Positions 55,301 through 63,800 of a stretch of 64,000 nucleotides of DNA are shown here, piece by piece. The stretch covers positions 262,237 through 326,236 of the forward strand of contig JAFABB010000051.1 of NCBI GenBank assembly GCA_023426245.1, in the 5' to 3' direction. How positions within the stretch are numbered: position 1 is the first letter of the stretch; each line of letters begins with the position of its first letter. The position numbers and the translations under genes are program-made. A model generated the notes under the pieces. The model was not told where the DNA came from, did no database searches, and was given only the letters and a program-made list of their open reading frames with translations. This stretch comes from Bacillota bacterium. Its GTDB lineage: Bacteria; Bacillota; UBA4882; UBA8346.

Positions 55301-57801
55301 GGTATTTACAGTTGATGAAACAGGAAAAAGTAACTGTATTAAACCAAACTCCGACAGCATTTTATGGTTTGATTCATGAAGAATTGAACTTACCCCAGAG
55401 GGAGCTGGGTCTTCGATATGTGGTATTCGGTGGAGAAGCTTTAAATCCCATCATGCTGAAGGATTGGAAGGAAAAATATCCCGGCACCAAGTTAATTAAC
55501 ATGTACGGAATTACCGAAACAACTGTCCATGTTACATTCAAAGAAATAACCGAATATGAAATCAATTTAAATATCAGTAATATCGGTAAACCCATTCCAA
55601 CGCTAACAACCTATATTATGGATCGAAACTTGCGGCTGCTTCCCATTGGAGTGGCGGGAGAATTATGTGTCGGCGGAGACGGAGTCGGGCGTGGTTATCT
55701 CAACCGGCCTGATTTGACGGGAGAAAAATTTGTTCAAAATCCCTATCAGCCTTCAGAAAGGCTTTACCGCTCAGGAGATTTGGCCAGGATGTTGCCAAAC
55801 GGCGATATGGAATATTTGGGCCGTATTGATCATCAGGTAAAGATCAGAGGTTTCCGAATCGAATTGGGCGAGATTGAGTCGCAATTACTGAAATATGAAC
55901 CGGTAAAAGAAGTGGTGGTACTAGCCAGGGAAGATGCGAACAAAAATAAGTATCTTTGTGCCTATATTGTGACCGACCGGGTTGTTACAGTATCCGAACT
56001 CCGAACTCATTTATCCAAGGAGTTACCGGACTATATGATTCCAGCATATTTCGTACCACTCGCCAAGATGCCTTCGACTTCCAACGGGAAGATCGACCGG
56101 AAAGCATTGCCGGAACCCGATGGCCAACTGGATGCGGGAGTGGAGTATGTAGCACCGCAAAATGAGAAACAGGAAATACTGGTCCAAGTCTGGCAGGAAG
56201 TATTGAAAGCGGAAAAAGTCGGCATCAAGGATAACTTTTTCAATCTAGGCGGAGACTCCATCAAGGCGATCCAGGTATTGGCGAGGCTTAACGGCTACGG
56301 CTATAAGCTGGAAATGAAAGAACTGTTTAAAAATCCGGTCCTTGAGGAATTGAGTGAACTTCTTCAATCGGCAAACCGGGAGATAGAACAAGGATTGGTT
56401 ACGGGTGAAGTGCGATTGACCCCCATTCAAAGTTGGTTGTTTAAACAATCCTTTACTGAAAAGCACCACTTCAATCAGGCAGTGATGTTATACCGGAAGC
56501 AAGGATTTGATGAAAAAACGTTACAAACCGTATTTTCCAAGTTGGTGGAACACCATGACGCCTTACGAATGGTGGTTAGGACTGTTGATGAAAGAATAAC
56601 CCTTTTGAACCGGGGGTTGGAAGGAGAGCTTTATTCCTTGGAGGTACAAGATTTAACCGGGGTTGACAAATATATTCCGGCAATCGAAATTGCGGTGGAA
56701 CGGATTCAAAGAAGTATCGATTTATTTGACGGCCCTTTGGTCAAAGCCGGCTTGTTTAAGACGAAAGAAGGCGACCATTTACTGATCGTTATTCACCATC
56801 TGGTTGTCGACGGAATCTCCTGGCGGGTCCTGTTTGAAGATATTGCGGCCGGATATCAACAGGCGGCGAATGGGGAAGAAATCCGCTTCAAAGCAAAGAC
56901 CGACTCCTTTAAAGACTGGTCGGAAAAGCTCTATGAATATGCAAACAGTAATGATTTGTTGCAGGAGATCGAGTATTGGCAGGGCCTTGAAAGTTTGGAT
57001 ATCAAGTCATTACCAAAAGATACAGCAGTGGCAGTGAGAACTGATAGAAACAGCATCCGGATGGAGCTGACTGCGGAAGATAGTGAGAAATTGCTTAAAC
57101 AGGTCAATAAAGCCTATAATACCGAGATCAATGATATTCTGTTGACTGCTTTGGGTCTTGCTGTAAAGAAATGGACTGGTGAAAACAGAGTGTTGATCAA
57201 TTTGGAGGGACACGGCAGAGAAGCTATTCTAAAAGATATCGATATCAGCAGGACGGTAGGCTGGTTTACCGCTCAGTACCCGGTGGTGCTGGATATGAAT
57301 GGACAAAAGGAGCTCGGGAATTGGATAAAATCTGTGAAAGAAAGCTTGAGGAGTATCCCTAACAAGGGTATCGGGCATGGGATGATTCAATATCTGACAT
57401 CTCCGGAGCATAAGGAGACGATAAAGTTTCAACTGCAGCCTGAGATGAGCTTCAATTATCTTGGACAATTTGATCGGGATATCGATACAGGCGCCTTTGC
57501 AATATCAACACTTTCCGCCGGAAGGCAGATATCAGAGGCGATGGCAAGCCCTTATGCCTTATCCATCACCGGGATGGTTATCGCCGGCAAATTAACATTG
57601 GATATTACCTACGATCAAAATGAATACCGGCAAGCAACGGTTCAAGAAATTGTCCATGATTTGCGGGAATTTTTAGTCGCTATTATCCAGCATTGTGCTG
57701 CTATGAATCACACCGAGAATACCCTGAGCGATTTTAGCGCCAGTCATTTAACAGATGAAAAGTTAGACGATATTGCGGCTCTGGTAGAGGATGTTGAGTA
57801 A
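41350..57801 (+). CDS. Hybrid PKS-NRPS megasynthase: FAAL-ACP-KS-KR-ACP-C-A-PCP-C-A-PCP-C-A-PCP-E
   Basis: A single 5483-residue open frame. Carrier serines: Ser614 (ACP1), Ser1851 (ACP2), Ser2878, Ser3928, Ser4970 (PCPs). KS triad Cys843, His974, His1014. KR Ser1674/Tyr1687. Condensation motifs HHTISDG 2033-2039, HHIIADG 3058-3064, HHIISDG 4109-4115; epimerase HHLVVDG 5149-5155. Adenylation codes (GrsA numbering) read DAWFLGNVVK (Leu), DAKDLGVVDK (Glu) and DFWNVGMVHK (Thr). It should activate a fatty acid, extend it by two carbons, reduce to a 3-hydroxyacyl, and add Leu, Glu and D-Thr. There is no thioesterase; the chain passes to the next protein. Start is TTG 41350, 9 bases after AAAGGGA. 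No ATG start fits. Confidence 0.95.
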   Translation: MFDYETLVDVIQAKNNMKDIKGITFINGEKDESFISYQDLYRKALGYLDNFQSNGLKPGMELILQLNDNETFLYTFWACLLGGIIPVPVSMGNNEEHRLKIVKIWNILNQPYLITDNKSFSVLEKFISDQGLVGTIGDIKNRTLLTEDITNVATPGSIHKASPEDIAFIQFSSGSTGDPKGVVLTHENLVTNIRAMFRCAECGQQDSFLSWMPLTHDMGMNGFHLLPVVFHLNQFIMPTALFVRRPALWLKKATEHQITILASPNFGYQYVLSSLKPETAAGWDLSNVRLILNGAEPISADVCHKFLNEMAKYGLKKNTMFTVYGLAEASLGVAFPTVGEEFVTVHLNRESLHLFGQVQEIDSRDRRCVPFVEEGYSIDDCNIRICNDNGQELNDNIIGYIQIKGKNVTGGYYNNPEATAEIITAEGWLNTGDLGFMRKDRLVVTGRLKDIIFVNGQNYYPYDIERVAEEVAGIELGKIAVCAVPDLVTKEEAIVAFVMFKHNVKEFIPLMINLKKWISAKMGITIKDVVPVRNIPKTTSGKIQRYKLGEDYFNGKFSEVLKEIQQSLNREIAEKPFEDPASQIEKNLLTLCREVLKIEKVGLDDSFLEMGINSLQLGQIAEKLDEIYPNKVAVTDFFAYPTIKKLAEFIEKQGSDRKPNRLKEDRSNKKDIAIIGISLKFPMAENVTEFWSNLQEGRDCITNLSQERQKDAADFLSRLNMQGRDNRFIQGGYLDEIDKFDYGFFRLSPKEAALMDPNQRLFLQTVWNAIEDAGYGGEKLAGANTGVYVGFSKTSFDYERLVSEVDPAEIPNFVVGNLPSIIASRIAYWLDLQGPTMVVDTACSSSLVAIHLACQGIKNGDCEMAIAGGVKTIPLPVKVGLGMESSDDRTRSFDDASDGTGLGEGVAALLLKPLSKAIEDGDHIYAVIKGSAINQDGATVGITAPNPIAQSKVIVKAWEDAGVNPETITYIEAHGTGTKLGDPVEVAGLQKAFRKYTLKTGFCALGSVKSNIGHLYEAAGIAGVIKAVLALKYQKIPPTIHFQTPNRNIDFRQSPVYVNDRLIDWESLSSPRRCGVSSFGFSGTNCHLVLEEAPPEVEGLSMNNAQKMELLTLSAKSRESLRTLISRYRSFLGRETGLSCSELCYTGNTGRGHYNYRLAMLIQDEADLKRKIDHLDCLTDLAKVDLDGVFYGSHKITVADSKIEGEITETEKRELSQAANRILAEFIETSDESLLLDVSKLYIQGAEVQWETLYKGKKLKKIGLPVYPFERKRCWIDVPRIGLGNETEPYYSIEWRREDFQSPGRGIINQGTTVIFGDETGISREITDKLRKEGLEVVEVHSGSKFESLGGNIYRVGNCEEDYLKLFGAMRDKRLTRIIHLASVTNQKGLCDLAELKESQENGVLSLFFLTRALIKTGIQSDLEINVISKYGNPVTGTEERIQPENATLFGLGKAIGREFPQLRVKGIDVDDFTPGDTIIGELKEACGTYLIAYRNGERYIEDVNPAWLDKENDAKVSIKSNGVYVITGGTGGIGLEVAKFLAAKTLVNLALINRSPMPEPESWNDILQEATDPKLCHKIRVIQEIQAAGSNVTCYRADISDPNQVGLLMEELRAKYGKINGLIHAAGSAGHELLVNEEEADFKNILAPKVNGTWVLDTATQEDDLDFFVVFSSIATVFSAPAQGGYIAANAYLDSFAAQRSQKNKRTLAINWVAWKDTGMAVESGLVSDTAFKAIATSEAIKAFEMVLNKDITRIIIGEINYQSGMAQLLLKQPIKLAEVLSDKITKIHGKEAVTPVLQTENRLEKVILQGRENDEYTETERQLGQIWSEALGYKEINVTDDFYDLGGDSILATTIVNQLEKLGKSVKIVDALNYLTVESFAKYLDENQPNQEDSALLLKPVEKSEYYPTSSAQKRLLFLDKLEDLGISYNLPSVRVIQGPLDKQRFEDVFRALIQRHESLRTSFEFIDGIPVQRVHPDVDFQVVYQTGDEAEIDNLARQFIKPFDVSQTPLFRVGLIKLSENKHLFLFDMHHTISDGISMTVLVKEFSRLYQGENLPELPIQYKDFAVWQNELFKKGQIKNQENYWLDVFKGEIPVLNLPTDYQRPSIQSFAGDKFTFQAGRELTQKLNALASETGTTLYMVLLAAYNVLLARYSGQEDIIVGSPIAGRRHADLENIVGIFVNTLAMRNYPQFSEKFHDFLMKVKVNALNAYENQDYPFEELVEHLGLSRNVSRNPLTDTVFVLQNVGNQDIQIASLDFTAYDYKTQIAQFDLVLNARESADDIGFTLEYGTQLYRKETIVKMAGHFLNILKEVSSHPEISLGQIDVLSAVEKKQLLVDFNQTQAEYPKEKTIQELFEEQVSKKPDQIAVVFEDQQLTYRELNEKANQLARVLRKKGVGQDIVVGLLVRPSLEMLIGVLGILKSGGAYLPIDHEYPQERIRYMLEDSHTNILVTQKEFNTGFNFSTETLDLEDETLYQGKKENLSNPNHSNNLAYIIYTSGSTGKPKGVMIEHRSLINLCQWHINDYQVTNSDKSTKYAGFGFDASVWEIFPYLLSGSTIHVIPEELRLDVGELNRYYEAHGITISFLPTQICEEFLKTGNRSLRKLLTGGDKLRQYVNTNFQLVNNYGPTENTVVTTSFVTNQIYSNIPIGKPVSNSRIYILGENQQLQPVGVAGELCISGDGLARGYLNRPELTAEKFVANPYEPGERMYRTGDLARWLPDGNIEFLGRIDQQVKVRGYRIELGEIENELLDYESVKEAVVIDKEDNTGNKYLCAYLVSDQELSVFDLRKHLARKLPDYMVPSYYIPVEKIPLTPNGKVDRKALPQPEGALYAAASYEAPGSPSEEILANIWQEVLGVEKIGVHDNFFNLGGHSLKATVLASRIHKETNVEIPLREIFRRATIRELAEYMDGADENIYAAIQPVAEQEDYPVSAAQKRLYILNQLDRESTGYNIPGVMVIEGELNRERLAEAFYKLVQRHEALRTSFQLKEGEPVQIIHQHTDFKVTYQEAASGEIERIVAEFIKPFDLSQAPLFRVGLIRLSKMKHVLMLDIHHIIADGVSMNILTEEFTRLYEGKDLPELRIQYKDYAVWQHQSYAGESFRAGERAKQEEYWLKAFSGEIPVLNLPTDYARPTVQSFDGDRITFNAGPKLAEELKTLAADTGGTLYMVLLAAYNVLLSKYAGQEDIIVGSPIAGRPHADLEGIIGMFVNTLAMRNQPDPGKTFQEFLLEVKANALSAYENQDYQFEELVEKLNLRRDISRNPLFDVMFALQNVGHIEAKLADIQLTPYEFENRIAKFDLMLEATETGEEIGFSLEYCTKLFRKETIQRMAGHFLNILQQAAANPNVQLAGMDMLSEAEKEQLLLEFNQTETEYPKGQTIQELFENQAFQRPDQIAVVYGEQQLTYRELNAKANQLARVLRKKGVEADTIVGLMVERSLEMIVGIMAILKAGGAYLPVDPEYPEGRIQYMLENSRTSILLTQESLLAKIKFSGELLNIQDPAIYKGSSANLKVMNTPDNLAYTIYTSGTTGHPKGVMIEHKNVAALVTGLSRAIYESYPASQRVALVAPYVFDASVKQIFAALLLGHSLYIVPQEIRVDGKALKEYYRQYAIDISDGTPAHISMLTAASADTVDDLKIKHFLIGGEALGTKLIQEFYQGLKGAKPKITNVYGPTECCVDSATYLVNPEKVDELNSIPIGKPLANWKLYVLGKSKEILPVGIAGELYIGGSGVGRGYLNNAELTAEKFIDNPFIAGEKIYRTGDLVKWLPDGNIEFIGRIDEQVKVRGYRIELGEIESQLLKYEPVQKAVVVAREEENGNKYLCAYIVVEQQLNVSDLRKHLTRELPDYMIPSYFVPLERIPLTSNGKVDRKVLPEPDGSLHAAAAYEAPGNRTEEALVFIWQELLGIDQVGVHDNFFHLGGHSLKATVLVSRIHKVMDVEVPLREVFQRPSIRELAEYIDGARKNIYAAISQVVEQEDYPVSAAQKRLFILNQLEGESTGYNMPAALFIEGELNRGRLEETFQQLIERHEAFRTTFQLNPEAEPVQVIHQKVDFKVDYLEAETKQVQSIITGYIRAFHLNKAPLLRAGLIRLSENKHILIIDMHHIISDGVSMNIFIAEFMSLYEEKKLPGLRIQYKDYSVWQNNLFAGESIRKQEEYWLNVFSAGVPVLNLPTDYPRPTIQSFEGNRITFGIERELAGKLNTLAAAAGGTLYMVLLAAFNVMLSKYTGQEDIVIGSPIAGRPHADLESIIGMFVNTLAMRNQPQSHKTFQEFLLEVKANALNAYENQDYQFEELVDKLNLTRDISRNPLFDIMFVLQNTRDTELSLAKLKLSPYEFENRIAKFDLTLTAVENKAGIEFSLEYCSKLYKKETITRMAGHFMNILREVAARPDTVLDEIEMISAAEKRQLLVEFNDTKAEYPYGKTIQEFFEEQVVRIPDHVAVVFEDRQLTYRELNGKVNQLAWVLRSKGVHSDSIVGILAERSLEMIIAILGVLKAGGAYLPIDPDYPLDRINYTLEDSGTKILLTQSRLENQTSFTGETIDLDNEALYRGDDTNPPSINKPADLAYIIYTSGTTGRPKGVMIEHRNVVRLLFNEKMQFDFTHGDVWTMFHSYCFDFSVWEMYGALLYGGKLVVVAKSTARDPQRYLQLMKQEKVTVLNQTPTAFYGLIHEELNLPQRELGLRYVVFGGEALNPIMLKDWKEKYPGTKLINMYGITETTVHVTFKEITEYEINLNISNIGKPIPTLTTYIMDRNLRLLPIGVAGELCVGGDGVGRGYLNRPDLTGEKFVQNPYQPSERLYRSGDLARMLPNGDMEYLGRIDHQVKIRGFRIELGEIESQLLKYEPVKEVVVLAREDANKNKYLCAYIVTDRVVTVSELRTHLSKELPDYMIPAYFVPLAKMPSTSNGKIDRKALPEPDGQLDAGVEYVAPQNEKQEILVQVWQEVLKAEKVGIKDNFFNLGGDSIKAIQVLARLNGYGYKLEMKELFKNPVLEELSELLQSANREIEQGLVTGEVRLTPIQSWLFKQSFTEKHHFNQAVMLYRKQGFDEKTLQTVFSKLVEHHDALRMVVRTVDERITLLNRGLEGELYSLEVQDLTGVDKYIPAIEIAVERIQRSIDLFDGPLVKAGLFKTKEGDHLLIVIHHLVVDGISWRVLFEDIAAGYQQAANGEEIRFKAKTDSFKDWSEKLYEYANSNDLLQEIEYWQGLESLDIKSLPKDTAVAVRTDRNSIRMELTAEDSEKLLKQVNKAYNTEINDILLTALGLAVKKWTGENRVLINLEGHGREAILKDIDISRTVGWFTAQYPVVLDMNGQKELGNWIKSVKESLRSIPNKGIGHGMIQYLTSPEHKETIKFQLQPEMSFNYLGQFDRDIDTGAFAISTLSAGRQISEAMASPYALSITGMVIAGKLTLDITYDQNEYRQATVQEIVHDLREFLVAIIQHCAAMNHTENTLSDFSASHLTDEKLDDIAALVEDVE
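43355..47020 (+). other. AT-less polyketide extension module: KS-KR-ACP
   Basis: The ketosynthase (about 670-1095) has Cys843 in DTACSSSL, His974 in EAHGTGT and His1014 in KSNIGH. It is followed by the KS-AT linker (LCYTGNTGRGHYNYRLA) and the post-AT segment YPFERKRCW, but no acyltransferase domain lies between them. The KR (about 1300-1775) has GGTGGIG, Ser1674 and Tyr1687. The ACP carries Ser1851 in GGDSILAT. Malonyl must come from a trans AT or FabD. Confidence 0.88.
47050..50100 (+). other. NRPS module 1 (C-A-PCP), predicted leucine
   Basis: Specificity residues 235, 236, 239, 278, 299, 301, 322, 330, 331, 517 read D A W F L G N V V K, the classic Leu(1) code. The C domain joins the acyl chain to Leu. 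No epimerase is present, and the C domain of the next module lacks an obvious dual E/C insertion, so L-Leu is expected. Confidence 0.85.
50105..53250 (+). other. NRPS module 2 (C-A-PCP), predicted glutamate
   Basis: The code reads D A K D L G V V D K, known for Glu in surfactin-type synthetases. Cores A3 (YTSGTTGHPKG) and A5 (NVYGPTE) are intact, as is PCP LGGHSLKAT with Ser3928. Confidence 0.85.
53255..57760 (+). other. NRPS module 3 (C-A-PCP-E), predicted threonine with epimerisation
   Basis: The code reads D F W N V G M V H K, the Thr pattern. The PCP has the GGDSIKA form that precedes epimerases. The E domain has HHLVVDGISWR, LEGHGRE, GWFTAQYP and FNYLGQ, all intact. The product unit should be D-Thr or D-allo-Thr at the end of the protein. 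Confidence 0.85.
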
Positions 57802-57848
57802 TAACAATCGTTTTGGATCACGAAAGAACAATGACAGGAGGGTTCATT

Positions 57849-60800
57849 ATGAGTTCTACAGCCAAGAAAAATATCAAGGACATTTATAATTTATCACCGA
57901 TGCAAGGTGGAATGCTTTATCATTCATTGTTGGATGCTGATTCTCAAGCATACTTTGAACAGACATTGTTATTCATTCAAGGGGATTTACAAGTTGAATG
58001 CCTCGGGGAAAGTTTTAAAAGACTGATCGAACGCTTTGATATATTTAGGACTGTCTTTGTTTACAAAAAGGTAGGGAAACCCGTTCAGGTTGTGATGAAA
58101 GAGCGGAAGACCAAGTTGCAATTGGAAGATATTACAAATCTGTCAGAAACAGAGCAAAAAAAGTTTTTGGAAGAATTCAAAGTCCAAGACCGGAAACGCG
58201 GTTTTGATTTAACGGCGGATCTGCCGATTCGCTTGGCAGTCATTAAGCTTAAAGATGATCAGTATGGCATGGTTTGGAGTTTTCATCACATCATCATGGA
58301 TGGCTGGTGCCTAGGGATTATATTTAAGGACTTTTTTGAGATTTATGGCGCTCTAAAAAACGGGAATATGCCCAAACTGGAAGTTACTTATCCCTACGGC
58401 AGTTATATCCAGTGGTTGGAGAAACAAAACAGTAAGGAAGCGGCTGAATATTGGGATGATTATCTCAAGGATTATGAAGAACAAGCGGTACTGCCCAGAT
58501 ATAGAACTTCATCAGAAAACCCGGTTTATAAACCGGCCGATGATAGCTTTACCATTGAAGGGCTGACCAAGGAAAGGTTAGAGGATATTGCCAAGAAGAA
58601 TCATACGACTTTAAGTACAATATTTCAGGCAATATGGGGAATATTGCTGCAAAGGTACAATAATACCGAAGATGTGGTATTCGGGGCGGTTATCTCCGGG
58701 AGACCGTCGGAAGTCAAAGGAATCGAGAAAATGGTGGGCTTGTTTATCAATGCGGTTCCGGTCCGAGTCAAATCCGGCTCGGATCAGCGCTTCTCCGAAT
58801 TGTTGGAAGAGCTCACGCAATCTGCTGTCGGGGCTGAAAAATATGGTTATTACCCCCTCGCCGAGATTCAGTCCCGGACAAGCTTAAAACAGGGCTTAAT
58901 CGATAATATCTTAGTTTTTGAAAATTATCCGGTAACCGAAGGGCTTAATTACGATAGAGGTCAACAGAATCAATTTCAGATCGTTCGGGTCGAATCCTTC
59001 GAACAGACCAACTATGGCTTTAATACCGTCATCGTACCGGGTAAGGAATTAAACGTTAAGTTCAAATACAATGAAGCGATTTACGATAAAAGTGTAATTG
59101 CTAAGATTGAAGAGCATTTTAAAGGGATTATCCAGGCCGTTATCGCCAATAGCAACATCCGGGTACAGGATATCGAAATATTGTCGGCCAGCGAAAAGAA
59201 ACAGGTACTGGTGGATTTCAACCAGACGCAAGCGGAATATCCGATAGAGAAGACCGTCCAAGAACTCTTTGAAGAGCAAGTTTCAAAAGGGCCGGATCAG
59301 ATGGCGGTGGTATTTAAGGACCAACATCTGACCTACCGGGAATTGAACGAAAAAGCCAACAGGTTAGCTCAGGTGTTAAGGAAAAGAGGGGTGGGGCAGG
59401 ATACCGTGGTCGGGTTGTTGGTCCGGCCCTCTTTGGAGATGTTGATCGGAGTTTTAGGGATCTTAAAGAGCGGTGGAGCCTACCTGCCTATCGACCATGA
59501 ATACCCCCAAGAACGGATTCGCTATATGCTGGAGGACAGTAACAGTACACTGTTGCTGGCACAGAGCGACCTCATTACCAGGATTGATTATTCAGGAGAA
59601 GTGATTGATCTCCAAAACGAGGAACTCTATCGTGGAAAAGGCGAAAACCTTCCGAACCTCAATCGTCCGGCTGACTTGGCATACATCATTTATACCTCGG
59701 GATCCACCGGGAAACCCAAGGGGGTAATGATTGAACACCGCTCATTAATCAATCTTTGCCAATGGCACAGGAACTACTATCAAGTGACAAGCTCGGATCG
59801 AAGCACCAAATATGCCGGGTTTGGATTTGATGCCTCAGTATGGGAGATCTTCCCGTACCTGCTTTCAGGCAGCGCCATCCATGTGATCCCGGAAGAAATG
59901 CGGCTGGATGTCGGGGAATTGAACCAGTACTATGAAGCCCATGGAATCACCATCAGTTTTTTACCGACCCAAATCTGCGAAGAGTTTTTGAAAACCAGGA
60001 ACCGTTCCCTACGGAAACTGCTGACCGGTGGAGACAAACTCCGTCAGTATGTCAATACCAACTTCGAATTGGTAAACAACTATGGACCGACAGAGAATAC
60101 GGTGGTTACCACCAGCTTTGTAACAAACCAGTCCTATCCGAACATCCCCATCGGCAAACCGGTATCGAACAGCCGCATCTACATACTGGGGAAGAACCAT
60201 CAGTTACAACCGGTGGGAGTTGCGGGAGAACTTTGTATCTCCGGTGATGGACTGGCCCGGGGATATTTGAACCGCCCCGAATTAACGGCAGAGAAATTTG
60301 TAGCCAACCCCTACGAAGTTGGGGAAAAGATGTACCGCACCGGAGACCTGGCCCGCTGGCTGCCGGATGGCAACATCGAGTTTTTAGGGCGAATCGATGA
60401 TCAGGTTAAGGTAAGAGGATACCGAATTGAGTTGGGCGAGATTGAAAGTGAAATATTGAAATACGGACCGGTTAAAGAGGCGGTGGTGGTAGCCAGGGAA
60501 GAGGAGAACGGCGGTAAGTATCTTTGCGCCTACATCGTTTCAGCAGCAGAAGAAATCAAAGTATCTGAGTTGCGGGAATATCTGGCCAAGGCATTGCCGG
60601 ATTATATGGTTCCATCCTATTACATACCTGTGGAAAGAATACCGCTGACCCCTAACGGAAAGATTGATAGGAAAGCATTGCCACTGCCGGAAGGAGCATT
60701 GTACGCTGCGGCAAGTTATGAGGCGCCGAGTAACCCTACTGAAGAGATATTGGCAGGCATCTGGCAGGAAATTTTGGGAGTTGAGAAAATCGGCGTTCAC

Positions 60801-63800
60801 GACAACTTCTTTAACCTGGGAGGACATTCTCTTAAGGCAACAGTGCTGGCTTCGAGAATTCACAAAGAAATGAATGTGGAAATTCCGCTGCGGGAGATCT
60901 TTCAGCGGGCTAGCATCCGGGAATTAGCGGAATATATAAATGGAGCGGGTGAAAACTTCTATGCGGCAATCCAGCCGGTGGCGTCTCAAGAGTATTATCC
61001 AGTATCAGCCGCTCAGAAAAGGATTTACGTTCTGAATCAGTTAAATGCTGAAAGTACCGGATACAACATGCCGGCAGTGTTAGTGGTTGACGGAGCAATC
61101 GATCAGCGAAAGTTGAAAGAGGCATTTAAAAAATTGATCCAACGGCATGAAGCTCTGCGAACCTCTTTTGAACTCAGGGACGGCCAACCAGTCCAGATTA
61201 TCCATGAAGATAATGATTTTATAATCGATTATCGAGAAGCAGCTCCAGATCAAGTGAAAAATATGATCGCAGCGTTTATCCGGCCGTTTGACTTAAGTCA
61301 GGCGCCGTTACTCCGAGTTGGGTTGATTAGGTTGTCAACGGTTAAACATATTTTGATGGTAGACATGCACCATATTATCTCGGATGGTGTGTCCGCCAAT
61401 ATCTTGACCGCTGAATTCCTCAGTTTGTATGAAGGAGAGGAGTTACCCAAACTACGGATTCAATACCGTGATTACTCGGTCTGGCAGCAACAATTGTTTA
61501 CAAGCGAACGCCTACGGGAACAGGAAAATTACTGGCTTAAAGCGTTTAACGGGGAGATTCCGGTGCTAAATTTGCCCATCGATTATCCCAGACCGACAAT
61601 TCAGAGTTTTGAAGGCGACCGGATGACTTTCAGTGTCGACCGGGAGATGACTGAAGCTCTAAACAACATCGCCAGGAAAACTGGAGCAACTTTATATATG
61701 GTTTTGTTGGCGGCATATAACACTTTACTAGCCAAGTATGCCGGACAGGAAGATATCATTGTGGGATCGCCGATTGCCGGAAGGCCCCATGCCGACCTGG
61801 AAAGAATCATGGGTATGTTTGTAAATACCCTGGCGTTGCGCAATAATCCCGTATCAAACAAGACTTTTAGCGAATTCTTATTGGAAGTCAAGACCAATGC
61901 GTTAAACGTTTACGACAATCAGGATTACCAGTTTGAGGAGCTGGTTGAAAAGCTGAATTTAACGCGGGATATCAGCCGTAATCCTTTGTTTGATACCGTC
62001 TTTACCTTACAAAATATGAAAGACAATGCTTTAAAGACTACCAGCCTTCAATTTACCCCGTATGAGTTTGTAAACAAGATTGCCAAATTTGATCTGACGT
62101 TAACTGCAATGGAGACAATGAATGGAATTGACTTTAGTCTGGAATACTGCACCAAACTATTCCGGCCGGAAACCATTTCCAGAATGGCCGGGCATTTTCA
62201 GACGATATTGCAGGAAGTAACCAGGAATCCAGAAGTCAGATTAGCTCAACTTGAGATGATGTCGGATGTTGAAAAACATCAGTTATTAGAGGAGTTTAAC
62301 AATACAGGGACTGAGTATCCCAAAGATCAGACCATTCAAGCGCTCTTTGAAAAACAGGTTATCCAGAGAGCGGAGCAGATGGCCGTCGTCTTCGAAGATC
62401 AACAATTAACTTATGGCGAGCTAAACCGGAAAGCGAACCAACTGGCACGGGTATTAAGGAAAAAAGGAGTCAAGGCTGACACGATTGTCGGGTTGATGGT
62501 TAAACCCTCCCTGGAGATGTTAATCGGGGTCCTGGGGATCATCAAGAGTGGCGGGGCTTACCTTCCGATTGATCATGAATATCCCCAGGACCGGGTCCGG
62601 TATATGCTGGAGGATAGCAACAGTAGAATTCTCTTAACCCAAAAAGACTTGATTTCCGGACTTGAATTCTCCGGCGAAATACTCGATCTCCAAAATGAGC
62701 AGCTTTACCGGGGTGATCACCAAAATCTTTCAAATATCAACCAACCTTGTGACCTTGCTTATGTGATATACACCTCCGGTTCGACCGGGCAGCCCAAAGG
62801 GGTGATGATCGAACACCGGTCCTTAATGAATCTCTGTCAATGGCATATTCGATACTATCAAGTGAGCGAATCCGATAAAAGCAGCAAATATGCAGGTTTT
62901 GGCTTTGACGCCTCAGTTTGGGAGATCTTCCCCTATTTGCTGGCGGGAAGTACCATCCATGTAATCCCGGAAGAGCTCCGGTTGGATCCGGAACAACTCA
63001 ATCGATACTTTGAAACGCAGGGCATCACCATGAGCTTCTTACCGACCCAGATCTGTGAAGAATTTCTGAAATTGGGGAACCGTTCCTTACGGAAATTGCT
63101 GACCGGTGGGGACAAACTCCGGCAGTATGTCCGAAACGGCTTTGAATTGATCAATAACTACGGGCCGACAGAAAATACCGTAGTTACCACTAGTTTCATT
63201 ACAAATCAAGCCTATCCGAACATACCCATCGGTAAGCCGGTCGCCAACTGCCGGATATATATACTGGCTCCAAACATGCAACTGCAACCTATCGGGATAG
63301 CCGGAGAACTGTGTATTGCCGGCGACGGTCTGGCCCGAGGCTATCTCAACCGCCCGGAATTAACCTCCGAGAAGTTCGTGGTGAATCCGTTTGTTCCCGG
63401 CGAAAGAATGTACCGCACCGGTGACCTGGCACGGTGGCTGCCGGATGGCAACATTGAATTTTTGGGTCGAATCGATCAACAGGTCAAAGTCAGAGGATAC
63501 CGGATAGAACTCGGCGAGATCGAAGCCCAGTTATTAAAATATGAACCGGTCAAGGAAGCGGTAGTGGTAGCTAAAGAGGACCAAAGCGGCAATAATTATC
63601 TCTGCGGTTATATAGTAGCTGAACAGGAACTGAGCATATCCGATTTACGGGCTCAGTTAGGCAGAGAATTACCGGATTATATGGTTCCAGCTTATTTCGT
63701 GCCGTTAACCAAGATTCCGCTTACACCCAACGGGAAGATCGACCGGAAAGCGCTGCCGGAACCGGATGGAGCCTTGTATGCGGCGGCAACCTATGAGGCG

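Noticed and set aside
41350..57801. Many 60-130 residue frames in other frames and on the minus strand within the megasynthase
   Set aside because: All are shadows of the conserved coding frame, without ribosome sites or independent motifs.
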